Position numbers and translations under genes: made by a program. This document shows, one piece after another, positions 19,537 through 27,488 of a stretch of 64,000 nt of DNA. Under the pieces are notes generated by a model. It worked only from the letters and a program-made list of their open reading frames with translations. It did not search any database and was not told the DNA's origin. This DNA is from Burkholderiales bacterium Ga0077547 (GTDB lineage: Bacteria; Pseudomonadota; Gammaproteobacteria; Burkholderiales; Burkholderiaceae_C): NCBI GenBank assembly GCA_001464195.1, contig LNEY01000029.1, forward strand, positions 51,147 to 115,146. Reading direction: 5' to 3'. Within the stretch, counting starts at the first letter, position 1, and each line of letters opens with the position of its first letter.

Positions 19537-20436
19537 ATGGACCGGCTGCAGGCCATGAGCGCCTTCGTCACCGTGGTGGACTGCGGTGGATTCGCCAGCG
19601 CGGCCCGCCAGCTCGGGCTGTCGCCGCCGGTGGTCACACGGGCCGTGGCCGAGCTGGAAGATCGCCTGGGCCTGCGGCTGCTCACACGCACCACCCGCGT
19701 GGTGCGTGTCACCGAGGCGGGCGCCCGTTTCGCCGATGACTGCCGGCGCATCCTCGCCGAGATCGACGAGGCCGAAGTGGCCGCCAGCGGCACCCATGCA
19801 GCCGCGCGCGGCACGCTGGTGCTCACCGCCCCGGTTTTGTTCGGGCATCTGTATGTGATGCCGCTGCTGGTGGACTACCTGCGCCGGTGCCCCGAGGTCG
19901 ATGCCCAATGCCTGTTTGTCGACCGCATCGTCAATCTTGATGACGAGGGTGTGGACGTGGCGGTGCGCATCGGCGAGCTGCCCGACTCTTCGCTGCAAGC
20001 CATCCGGGTCGGGCGGGTGCGCCAGGTGCTGGTGGCCTCGCCGGGCTACCTGCAGACGCACGGCATCCCCGATCGTCCCGCCGCGCTCGCACAGCACACC
20101 GTGATCGCCCGCGGCAGCGCCGCGCCGGAGGTCGACTGGCACTTCGTGCAGGGCGGCAAGACCGCCGCGCAACGCCTGCGCGCGAGGCTGCGCACCAGCA
20201 GCAACGATTCGGCCATCGCCGCTGCGGTGGCTGGCTTCGGCATCACGCGGCTGCTGAGCTACCAAGTGGCCGAGCATCTGCGCGCAGGCCAGTTGCAGGT
20301 GGTGCTGGAAGACTGCGAAACGCCCGCGCTGCCCATCCATGTGGTGCACCGCGAGGGCCGGCGCGCCACACAGAAGGTGCGTGGCTTCATCGACCTGGCG
20401 GTCGACGCGTTGCGCGCCCATCCGGCGCTGCGCTAG
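19537..20436 (+). CDS. LysR family transcriptional regulator
   Basis: A 299-residue LTTR: N-terminal winged HTH (MDRLQAMSAFVTVVDCGGFASAARQLGLS...VTRAVAELEDRLGLRLLTRTTR, residues 1-60) and a type 2 periplasmic-binding-like effector domain. The pattern is of the CrgA/AaeR-like subgroup. Its 3' end overlaps the 3' end of the convergent flavin oxidoreductase gene by 50 bases. It may control the neighbouring oxidoreductase/GST pair, but this is inference. Confidence 0.92.
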   Translation: MDRLQAMSAFVTVVDCGGFASAARQLGLSPPVVTRAVAELEDRLGLRLLTRTTRVVRVTEAGARFADDCRRILAEIDEAEVAASGTHAAARGTLVLTAPVLFGHLYVMPLLVDYLRRCPEVDAQCLFVDRIVNLDDEGVDVAVRIGELPDSSLQAIRVGRVRQVLVASPGYLQTHGIPDRPAALAQHTVIARGSAAPEVDWHFVQGGKTAAQRLRARLRTSSNDSAIAAAVAGFGITRLLSYQVAEHLRAGQLQVVLEDCETPALPIHVVHREGRRATQKVRGFIDLAVDALRAHPALR

Positions 20437-21397
20437 CGGCGATTTCTTCCGCGGCGCCGGTGTTCTGCAATTGGGGAGACCAGTCGCGAAACCGCCAGCG
20501 CAGCGGCAAGGCCTCACTCAGCCGCCAGCCTGCGTCCAGGTGGAAGCGCCAGGCGCGCTGAGCCCCCTGGAAGGCGGCGATGGTGTTCAACAGCTCGCCC
20601 TCCCACACCACTTCTGCGCGGCCGGTCAGTGTGAGCAGATCGCCGGTATCGAAGTCGATGAACAACACCCCGGCTCGCGGATTGACGGCCAGGTTGCCCA
20701 GCGTCATGAACATGAAGTTGCCGCGGAAGTCAGGCACCAGGAAGGTGTGGTCGTCTTCGATGTGTACGAAGCCGGCGCGGCCCCCGCGGTGTGACACGTC
20801 GGCCCCCGCGCCGGGCGCGTGGCTGGCGATGAACAGCGTATCGGCCTGCGCGATCAGCGCGCGGGCCGGCACGTCGAGCGCCGTCAGCGCCTCGCGCTGG
20901 CGTGGCTGCAGATCGCTGGCATCGCGCGCCCATTCCATGTCGCGGCCCTGGATGTATTGCGGGCAGTTGCCCACGGTCTGCTCCACCGACACCGCGAAGC
21001 CGTGATCGCCGACCTCGCTCACGCGGCCGTTCACGCGGTTGCGTCGGCGTGTGTGCAATTCGATGCCCAGAAAGCCCAGCGGCGCACCCGGGGTGAGCCC
21101 CTCGGCCAGCGGATCGCCAGGCACTGGCTGGGCCGCCAAGCTCAGGGTCCGGTCATCGGGCGACCCGATGAAGCCGGGCTCGCCCACCAGCACCGAGGCC
21201 CAGGGCCGCTGCTGTGCATCGACCGAGCCCACCAGCACGAAAGGCAACTGCGCGAAGAACCCGCGGTGCTGCTGCGGCAGGTGGGTGCGCACCATTTGCT
21301 GCCCGATGACGCGCAGGCGGTCGGCAACGCCCAGCCGTTGTTGCACGGCCAGCTCACCGGCATGGAATGGATGGTTGCGTCGGGTGGTGTCGTTCAT
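20387..21397 (-). CDS. Pyridoxamine 5'-phosphate oxidase-like FMN-binding protein
   Basis: A 336-residue protein with a split-barrel flavin-binding core: FVLVGSVDAQQRPWASVLVG (about residues 52-71), then FLGIELHTRRRNRVNGRV, and in the second half DTLFIASHAP, GGRAGFVHIEDD and NFMFMTLGNLAVNPRAGVLFIDF. It resembles the family of longer PNPOx-like proteins found with oxidoreductases and GSTs; the substrate is unknown. It starts 33 bases after the GST stop and both point left, so they form an operon. Confidence 0.82.
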   Translation of the reverse strand: MNDTTRRNHPFHAGELAVQQRLGVADRLRVIGQQMVRTHLPQQHRGFFAQLPFVLVGSVDAQQRPWASVLVGEPGFIGSPDDRTLSLAAQPVPGDPLAEGLTPGAPLGFLGIELHTRRRNRVNGRVSEVGDHGFAVSVEQTVGNCPQYIQGRDMEWARDASDLQPRQREALTALDVPARALIAQADTLFIASHAPGAGADVSHRGGRAGFVHIEDDHTFLVPDFRGNFMFMTLGNLAVNPRAGVLFIDFDTGDLLTLTGRAEVVWEGELLNTIAAFQGAQRAWRFHLDAGWRLSEALPLRWRFRDWSPQLQNTGAAEEIAASAAPDGRATRRPPGR

Positions 21398-21430
21398 GAT
21401 GCGGGCGCCTGCAGGTGTTGCGCGCGGCGC

Positions 21431-22060
21431 TCAGGCCGCGAGGCCGACGGCCGTCTTCGGGAAGGGCACGAAGCCCGGCAGGGCTTCGATGCGTGCCAGC
21501 CAGGCACGCACCTGCGGGTACGGCGACAGATCCACATTGCCCTCGGGCGCAGCGGCGATGTAGCTGTAGGCCGAGACGTCGGCGATCGTGGCGGACGGCG
21601 CTGCCAGGAAGGCGCGCTGAGTGAGCGTGCCTTCCATGACCTTGAGCAACTGGTGCGAGGCGGCGATCAGCTCCTCTGCATTCAGCTTGGCACCGAACAC
21701 GTTCACGCGGCGCGCTGCCGCCGGGCCGTACGCCATCAGGCCAGCAGCCACCGGCAACCAACCCTGCACCACGGCCTGGCCCGCCGCATCGGCAGGCAGC
21801 CAGCGGTGCGCTGGATCGTATTGGCGGGCGAGGTAGACGAGGATGGCGTTCGAATCGAACACCACCGTGTCGCCGTCTTCCAGCACCGGCACCTGGCCGA
21901 ACGGATTCAGGCGCAGGAAGGCCTCGGTCTTGTGCTCGCCCTGGCGCAGATTGACCGGCACCAGTTGGTGCGGCAGGCCGAGCAGCGACAGCATCAGCTG
22001 TGCGCGGTGGGCGTGGCCCGACAACGGAAAGTGGTGCAGCTTGAGTGCGGGGGTGGTCAT
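21431..22060 (-). CDS. Glutathione S-transferase family protein
   Basis: A 209-residue GST. The N-terminal thioredoxin-like domain starts [19 protein letters not shown] and carries [28 protein letters not shown] (cis-Pro and the DSNAI variant of the ESxAI glutathione motif). The helical C-terminal domain follows. The frame extends to 22165, but the ATG at 22060 has GGAG seven bases before and gives the normal length. It is the first gene of a pair with the PNPOx-like gene. Confidence 0.92.
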   Translation of the reverse strand: MTTPALKLHHFPLSGHAHRAQLMLSLLGLPHQLVPVNLRQGEHKTEAFLRLNPFGQVPVLEDGDTVVFDSNAILVYLARQYDPAHRWLPADAAGQAVVQGWLPVAAGLMAYGPAAARRVNVFGAKLNAEELIAASHQLLKVMEGTLTQRAFLAAPSATIADVSAYSYIAAAPEGNVDLSPYPQVRAWLARIEALPGFVPFPKTAVGLAA

Positions 22061-22162
22061 GGTGATCTCCAGGGCTGAGGACAGTGGGGCGCGTCGGGGT
22101 CGCTGCGATGGCGCTACTGTCTCGCGGTCAGCCGGCACAGAGAATCCGCGGCACGGCGAAGG

Positions 22163-22187
22163 CACTGTTTCCAGATTGGAAACAGTG
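22163..22187. promoter_or_regulatory. Perfect inverted repeat, candidate operator
   Basis: Arms CACTGTTTCCA (22163-22173) and TGGAAACAGTG (22177-22187) are perfectly complementary around GAT. It lies 103 bases before the GST start and 45 bases after the MerT-like gene. There is no T tract on either side, so it looks like a protein-binding site rather than a terminator; the nearby LysR regulator is one possible ligand. Confidence 0.5.
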
Positions 22188-22231
22188 GTGCTACCCCCCC
22201 AGCGCCCGGTGCGCTCAGACAGCCCGTGGAA

Positions 22232-22639
22232 TCAGGTGCCTGCCAACCCGCCGAGCCACGGCTGGATGAAGGCGAACCAGCCGCCCACCAGATACACCAG
22301 CGCGCTGACTCCGTAGGCTCGCCGGGACAGCTTGCGAGTCCGCAGGCACGCATGTCGCAGCGCCGGGTCGGTGGGGCACGGTGCGTTTCGGTTACGCCAC
22401 TGCAATGCGCCGCTGGCCACCATCGCCACACCGGCGAGCGCGAACACGCCCTCCTTGTGCTCGCTCAACCAGACCACCTGCGGGAACACCGACACCAGCG
22501 ATGAAAGCGCGGCGCCTGCACCCAGCGCCACCAGCAGTGCCGGCAAGGCGCAGCACACCAGCGTGCCGGAGCTGGCGAACAGACTCAACACCGAACTCCA
22601 CAGGCTCATCCGCGATTCGGCGATGCCGTCCGCGCTCAC
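22232..22639 (-). CDS. MerT-like metal transport membrane protein
   Basis: A 135-residue membrane protein. The first helix has the vicinal cysteines of MerT-type carriers (SGTLVCCALPALLVALG), and the loop after the second helix has another cysteine pair (PCPTDPALRHAC), as in MerT. A third helix follows (YGVSALVYLVGGWFAFI). The start is GTG at 22639, overlapping the stop of the HMA gene (GTGA) with AAGG seven bases before. In the mer system MerP hands Hg(II) to MerT; here no merR or merA is present, so the metal is not known. Confidence 0.75.
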   Translation of the reverse strand: MSADGIAESRMSLWSSVLSLFASSGTLVCCALPALLVALGAGAALSSLVSVFPQVVWLSEHKEGVFALAGVAMVASGALQWRNRNAPCPTDPALRHACLRTRKLSRRAYGVSALVYLVGGWFAFIQPWLGGLAGT

Positions 22640-22971
22640 TGCTTGACCTTCATGCCGGCCTCGATCTCGGCAGCGGACTGCTCGACCGTTTCCAGCTTGA
22701 TCACGTCGTACCCGGCATCGACGATTTCAGAGGTGATCTGCTGGCTGTCGAGCGTCTGCCCGTCCTTGGCTTCGACAGCAACGACCTTCAGTTTCAGATC
22801 GACATAGACGGCCTTCGCTGCGGGCAGCTTCGACAGGCGCTTCTCGATGCCCTGTGCGCAGAACGAGCAGACCATGCCGTTGACGGTCGCCTTGACGCTG
22901 GTCGCGGCGAATGACGAGGCTGCCATCGCGCACAGAGCGAAGGTGACCAGCGAGCGGGAAAAGTAGTTCAT
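22636..22971 (-). CDS. Secreted heavy-metal-associated (MerP-like) protein
   Basis: A 111-residue protein with a signal peptide (MNYFSRSLVTFALCAMAASSFA) and an HMA domain carrying the metal site MVCSFCAQGIEKRLSKL. The CxxC (CSFC) is intact. The ATG at 22971 has AAGGA seven bases before; a TTG five codons upstream is less likely. After the ~70-residue HMA fold, about 20 residues (ETVEQSAAEIEAGMKVKQ) extend the C-terminus. It overlaps the MerT-like gene, indicating a paired periplasmic chaperone and carrier. Confidence 0.85.
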   Translation of the reverse strand: MNYFSRSLVTFALCAMAASSFAATSVKATVNGMVCSFCAQGIEKRLSKLPAAKAVYVDLKLKVVAVEAKDGQTLDSQQITSEIVDAGYDVIKLETVEQSAAEIEAGMKVKQ

Positions 22972-22982
22972 GGGAAATTCCT

Positions 22983-23687
22983 TCAAAAGACGTACATGAA
23001 GTTCGCACGAGCCTGGCGGGAGTTGTTGACACCCAGCTCGACGAAGTAACGGTTGTGGATGAGGCGCAGCATCGGTGTGATCTCGGTCTTGTCCGACAGA
23101 CCCCGCATGCGCCGTGCTTCGAGCACCAGCCAGGGCTGGACCTCTTGGTAGTCGACCTCGTAGAACGAAAAGCCGACGCGCACCGAACCGAAGTCGTGAT
23201 TGAGCTCGGTTGCGCGGTACAGGCGTGCCGTGGCCGCGAGGTAGACGCGCGTGGTTTCGTAATCGACCTGGAAGCCCGGTGTGTAGACGAACCGCGATCC
23301 GGGGAAGTCGTTGCCCCGAATCTCGCCGGCGCCTGCAAAGAGCCAGACGTTGGCCTGGGAATGCGGGAGATTCCAGCGCTTCAACAGACGCGTGTAGTTG
23401 ACATCCACCAGCGTGCGCGTCTTGCGCTTGTCGTCGGAGCGCATGCGGATGCCGCCAGCTCCGACGGCGTCACGCGCCGTGAGCGCGTAGTTGACCCAGG
23501 CCTCACGCCAGTTCTCACTGAAGTCGCCCATGGCCATCACGCTCTCCTTGAAGCCCATCGGTGCGGCATGCGCCGTGCCGAGACTCCACAAAAGAGCCAT
23601 CGAAACCGAGAGTCGCGGCATCGTCGAACCGCGACGGCGCCGTGGGCCTGCGCCGGCTCGGCCGGCAGGCAAGGGGATGAATTTCAT
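22983..23687 (-). CDS. Uncharacterised exported beta-rich protein of the metal cluster
   Basis: A 234-residue protein with a long, arginine-rich n-region (GPRRRRGS), a hydrophobic signal segment (SVSMALLWSLGTAHA) and then alternating amphipathic strands ending in a terminal phenylalanine (RQARANFMYVF), a pattern like an outer-membrane barrel. The start at 23687 is supported by GGAG five bases before. It is the gene directly before the HMA gene (11 bases apart). No family is recognised; a role in the outer membrane is inferred. Confidence 0.6.
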   Translation of the reverse strand: MKFIPLPAGRAGAGPRRRRGSTMPRLSVSMALLWSLGTAHAAPMGFKESVMAMGDFSENWREAWVNYALTARDAVGAGGIRMRSDDKRKTRTLVDVNYTRLLKRWNLPHSQANVWLFAGAGEIRGNDFPGSRFVYTPGFQVDYETTRVYLAATARLYRATELNHDFGSVRVGFSFYEVDYQEVQPWLVLEARRMRGLSDKTEITPMLRLIHNRYFVELGVNNSRQARANFMYVF

Positions 23688-23765
23688 GAAATCTCCAGCG
23701 GTGGCCCGGAACGGACCACAGATCAGGTCATCGCCGCAAATGGCGGACGGATTCAGGCCTGGAGA

Positions 23766-24110
23766 TCAGGAAATGGGCGGCCGGACGCTCGGCGTCAAAG
23801 TGGCGCTGATGAAAACGACTTCGCCCATCGTCGGCGAGGCGTGCGCCGCGAATGCGATGGCATCAAGCCGATCGGTCATCGGCTCTGCCATGGGGAGGCA
23901 CAGGCCGCAAGCGTTGCATTCGTCAACGCCCGAAGGCGCCTGAGAAGACGGGTCCGCCTTCGCCTCGGCGTGCAGGGGGCAATGTGCCGGCATCACGCTG
24001 GCGGCGTGCGGAGACAGGCTGCTCACGGCCACATCGACGCTCATCAGATCGCCCGCCCAGCCACGGAGCGGCAGCAGGAAGATCATGAGCACGATGAGCC
24101 AGCGAGACAT
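23766..24110 (-). CDS. Small exported Cys/His-rich protein
   Basis: A 114-residue protein with an N-terminal hydrophobic segment (MSRWLIVLMIFLLPLRGWAGDLM) and a central metal-ligand-like cluster PAHCPLHAEA...DECNACGLCLP (HC...C-x2-C-x2-C). The style resembles the DUF2946-type small proteins found near copper genes. The frame extends to 24173; the ATG at 24110 gives a clean signal peptide. It lies 78 bases before the barrel-like gene and may belong to the same transcript. Confidence 0.55.
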   Translation of the reverse strand: MSRWLIVLMIFLLPLRGWAGDLMSVDVAVSSLSPHAASVMPAHCPLHAEAKADPSSQAPSGVDECNACGLCLPMAEPMTDRLDAIAFAAHASPTMGEVVFISATLTPSVRPPIS

Positions 24111-24200
24111 GACTCGATGATACGCAACGCCTGAACCCGCACGCCCCCAAAACCACGGGTCGAGAAGGTCCAAGCGTCGCGATGTGCCGCTGGCTTCAGC

Positions 24201-24692
24201 TCAGCTTTTCTTCGCGAACAGCGTGGGCAGGAACACCGACAGATAGCCCAGCAGCAGGCCGATGCCCTGAGTGAGGATCACGATCCAGACATTGGACAGG
24301 CTGTAGATGTCTTCCACGGCCGGCTTGCCGAAGACGTAGGCAAAGAACACCGCAAACGCGCCAAAGGCGGCCGGCGTCAGCGCGAACAATTCCCAGCCCA
24401 TCATGATCACCAGCAACAAGGCGGCCAGGCCGACGGCCAGCGAAAGGGCAATGACCGGCGTTCCGCCCGAGCCGACCTTCAAGCCGAACAGCGTCAGGTA
24501 GCCGAACACCACGCCCGCCAGGATCGGCGCGCCGGCCTTGACAAAGGCCTTGGTGTCGGCACCGGCCACGAAGAAGAACGCCCAGCTCACGAAGGCCGAC
24601 CAGGTCGGCAGGCTCATCTGGATGGAGAGGTAAGTCCACGTCGTGGCCAGGATGCCGACGCTGATGGAGAGGGGGATATTTTTGAGTGCCAT
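24201..24692 (-). CDS. DUF1097 family membrane protein
   Basis: A 163-residue hydrophobic protein with about five membrane helices, starting MALKNIPLSISVGILATTWTYLS; the pattern (FVSWAFFFVAGAD, GFGYLTLFG-type helices) matches DUF1097 membrane proteins such as YcdZ. The function is unknown. The ATG at 24692 has GGAGA about eight bases before; an upstream GTG/ATG frame to 24746 is not needed. It is divergent from the glycogen operon. Confidence 0.72.
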   Translation of the reverse strand: MALKNIPLSISVGILATTWTYLSIQMSLPTWSAFVSWAFFFVAGADTKAFVKAGAPILAGVVFGYLTLFGLKVGSGGTPVIALSLAVGLAALLLVIMMGWELFALTPAAFGAFAVFFAYVFGKPAVEDIYSLSNVWIVILTQGIGLLLGYLSVFLPTLFAKKS

Positions 24693-24995
24693 GTCGCAGT
24701 CTCCGTTCTGGGTGGTTGATGGTTGTTCTGAAGGGGTCTGTATCAACTGCTGGGTGGCGCGGATTCTGGGGAGCGAATGGGGGTGCCGCTATCGGTGCAT
24801 TCACGTGCATTCAACGAGTACCCGGGCCCGGACCTGTGGTAGCGATTGGCGGCTGTCGCAGGGGCCGCGACCCCGCCAGCTGTCGGTTAAGCTCCCATCG
24901 GACCGGCGCGCAGGCACGCTACCTGCATGATGGGTTCACGGGCCGCGCGAGGCCGCACTCGCCACCCGGACCCTTCGAGACTCAAGGACGTTTGC
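24693..24995. other. Divergent intergenic region before the glycogen operon
   Basis: About 300 bases between the DUF1097 gene and glgP. It contains a tandem pair of GTGCATTCA (24795-24803 and 24805-24813), ten bases apart, which could be a regulator site. The ribosome binding site of glgP (AAGGA, 24983-24987) is at its right end. No convincing promoter boxes or genes were seen. Confidence 0.45.
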
Positions 24996-27458
24996 ATGAC
25001 CACGCGACCAGCGCACGACGCAGGGAGAGGCCCGTCCTCGCCATCCGATGAACCCGGCTCGGCCACTGGCTCCGATGCCCTTCCGGCCCGTGTCGAGCGT
25101 GAATCGGGCATGACCCCGGGGCATGCGTCGCCCTACATGTGGATGCGCGCCGCGGCCCACGCCAGCCGAGCCCAGCTCGCCGAGCGCATGAACCGCAGCC
25201 TGCGGGAAGACCGCCGCAGCGAGGCCAAGCGGGTGCACTACCTGTCGATGGAATTCCTGATGGGTCGGGCACTCGGCAATGCGCTGGCGTCGCTGGGGTT
25301 GCACGGCGAGTTCGAGGCGGCAGCCCGCGCGGCAGGCAAGCAGCCCGGCGACATCCTCGAGGTCGAGCCCGATGCGGCGCTCGGCAACGGCGGCCTCGGG
25401 CGCCTGGCCGCCTGCTTCCTCGATTCGCTGGCCACGTTGGGGGTGCCTTCGTTCGGCTACGGCCTGCGCTACCGCTACGGCATGTTCGCGCAGCGTATCC
25501 ATGACGGGCAACAGGTCGAAGAGCCCGACGACTGGCTGCGCGACGGCAATCCGTGGGAGCTGGAGCGCCCGGAAATTCGCTATCCCGTCGGGCTCGGCGG
25601 CCGGGTGGTCACCGACGGTGCGGGTCGCCGCTGGCTGCCGGCCGAGCAGCTTTTCGCCGACGCCTACGATTTCATCGTGCCGGGCCACGCCACCGAGCGG
25701 GTCTCGGTGCTGCGCCAGTGGCAGGCCAATCCGTCGCGGCCGATCGACTTCGCGGCTTTCTCGCGCGGCGATTTCGGTGCCGCAGGCGGCGCGAAGTTTT
25801 CTGCCGAAGTGATCAACTGGGTGCTCTACCCGGATGACTCCACCCACGCCGGACGCGAGCTGCGGCTCAAGCAGGAATACTTTCTGGTGAGTGCTTCGGT
25901 GCAGGACATCGTGGCGCGCCACCTGGCCGACTACGGGCGCCTGGACAGTCTGGGCGACAAGGTGTCGATCCACCTGAACGACACCCACCCGGCGCTGGCG
26001 GTGCCCGAGCTGCTGCGCATCCTGATCGACCTGCACGGCATGAGCTGGGACGCGGCGATGGTGCAGTGCCAGAAGGTGATGAGCTACACCAACCACACGC
26101 TGATGCCCGAGGCGCTGGAAACCTGGCCGGTGCCGATGCTGGAGCACTGGCTGCCGCGCCATCTGGAAATCATCTACGAGGTCAACGACCGCTTCCTTCA
26201 ATACCTGCGTCGACACTTCCCCGGCGACGAGACGCTGGTGCGGCATGCCTCGGTGATCGACGAGAACGGCGAGCGCCGCGTGAAGATGGCGGCACTCTCC
26301 ATCGTGGCCAGCCATCGGGTGAACGGCGTGTCGCGGCTGCACTCGGACCTGATGGTCGAGACCATCTTTGCCGACTACGCGCGGGTCTTCCCCGACCGCT
26401 TCTGCAATGTCACCAACGGCGTCACGCCGCGCCGCTGGCTGTCGCAGGCCAACCCAGCCCTGTCGGCAACGCTCGACGCGCAGCTGGGCACGCAGTGGCG
26501 CACCCACCTCGAGCAGCTCTCTCAGCTGCTGCCGCGGGCCACCGACACGAGCCTGCGCAGCGCGGTGCAGGTTGCCAAGCGCGCCAACAAGGAGCGGCTC
26601 GCGCAGCTGGTGCGGCGCGACCTCGGCATCACGATCGATCCGGCCAGCCTGTTCGATGTACAGATCAAGCGCATCCACGAGTACAAGCGGCAGCTGCTGA
26701 ATGCGCTGCATGTGGTGGCGCGCTACCAGGCCATCGTGGCCGATCCGAATGCGAATTGGCAACCGCGCACGGTGATCTTTGCCGGCAAGGCAGCATCCGC
26801 TTACGTGACCGCCAAGACCATCATCCGGCTGATCCACGACATCGCGCGCACGGTGAACAGCGATCCGCGCGTGCGCGACCGCTTGAAGGTGGTGTACCTG
26901 CCCAACTACGGCGTGTCGCTGGCCGAGACCATCATCCCGGCGGCCGATCTCTCCGAGCAGCTGTCCACCGCGGGCACCGAGGCCTCGGGCACCGGCAACA
27001 TGAAGTTCGCGCTCAATGGCGCCCTCACCATCGGCACCTGGGACGGCGCCAACATCGAGATGGCACAGGCGGTGGGCCCGGAGCATTTCTTCATCTTCGG
27101 CCTGCGCGCCGAGCAGGTCAAAGAGGTGCGCGCGCTCGGCTACAACCCGCGGCTGCATTACGAGGAAAACGCGCAATTGAAGGCGGTGCTCGACGCCATC
27201 GCCGCGGGCGACTTCTCGCCTGGCGAGCGGGGCCGCTACCGCGAGCTGGTCGACTCGCTGTTGCACCGTGATTCGTACCTGTTGCTGGCCGACTTCGCCG
27301 CCTACGTCACCGAGCAGCAGCGCGTAGACGCGCTGTATGCGACGCCCGAGGCCTGGGCCGACAAGGCCATTCGCAACATTGCCGGCATGGGGGCGTTCTC
27401 GTCGGACCGCACCATACGCGACTACGCGAGGATGATCTGGAATGTGCCGGTGCGCTGA
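24996..27458 (+). CDS. glgP: Glycogen/alpha-glucan phosphorylase
   Basis: Releases glucose 1-phosphate from glycogen ends. The 820-residue protein has the PLP site TEASGTGNMKFALNGALTIG, the N-terminal RVHYLSMEFLMGR and LGNGGLGRLAACFLDS, and the typical SIHLNDTHPAL and ERFCNVTNGVTPRRW-like segments (FPDRFCNVTNGVTPRRW). The ATG at 24996 has AAGGA eight bases before; the upstream open part to 24927 lacks homology-like features. About 45 low-complexity residues precede the conserved core. It is the first gene of the glycogen operon. Confidence 0.95.
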   Translation: MTTRPAHDAGRGPSSPSDEPGSATGSDALPARVERESGMTPGHASPYMWMRAAAHASRAQLAERMNRSLREDRRSEAKRVHYLSMEFLMGRALGNALASLGLHGEFEAAARAAGKQPGDILEVEPDAALGNGGLGRLAACFLDSLATLGVPSFGYGLRYRYGMFAQRIHDGQQVEEPDDWLRDGNPWELERPEIRYPVGLGGRVVTDGAGRRWLPAEQLFADAYDFIVPGHATERVSVLRQWQANPSRPIDFAAFSRGDFGAAGGAKFSAEVINWVLYPDDSTHAGRELRLKQEYFLVSASVQDIVARHLADYGRLDSLGDKVSIHLNDTHPALAVPELLRILIDLHGMSWDAAMVQCQKVMSYTNHTLMPEALETWPVPMLEHWLPRHLEIIYEVNDRFLQYLRRHFPGDETLVRHASVIDENGERRVKMAALSIVASHRVNGVSRLHSDLMVETIFADYARVFPDRFCNVTNGVTPRRWLSQANPALSATLDAQLGTQWRTHLEQLSQLLPRATDTSLRSAVQVAKRANKERLAQLVRRDLGITIDPASLFDVQIKRIHEYKRQLLNALHVVARYQAIVADPNANWQPRTVIFAGKAASAYVTAKTIIRLIHDIARTVNSDPRVRDRLKVVYLPNYGVSLAETIIPAADLSEQLSTAGTEASGTGNMKFALNGALTIGTWDGANIEMAQAVGPEHFFIFGLRAEQVKEVRALGYNPRLHYEENAQLKAVLDAIAAGDFSPGERGRYRELVDSLLHRDSYLLLADFAAYVTEQQRVDALYATPEAWADKAIRNIAGMGAFSSDRTIRDYARMIWNVPVR

Positions 27459-27488
27459 GCCGCCTGACCACGGAGTGCCCTCGCCCCG

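Noticed and set aside
22232..24110. A mer (mercury resistance) operon
   Set aside because: MerT- and MerP-like proteins occur but merR and merA are missing, so mercury resistance is not supported.
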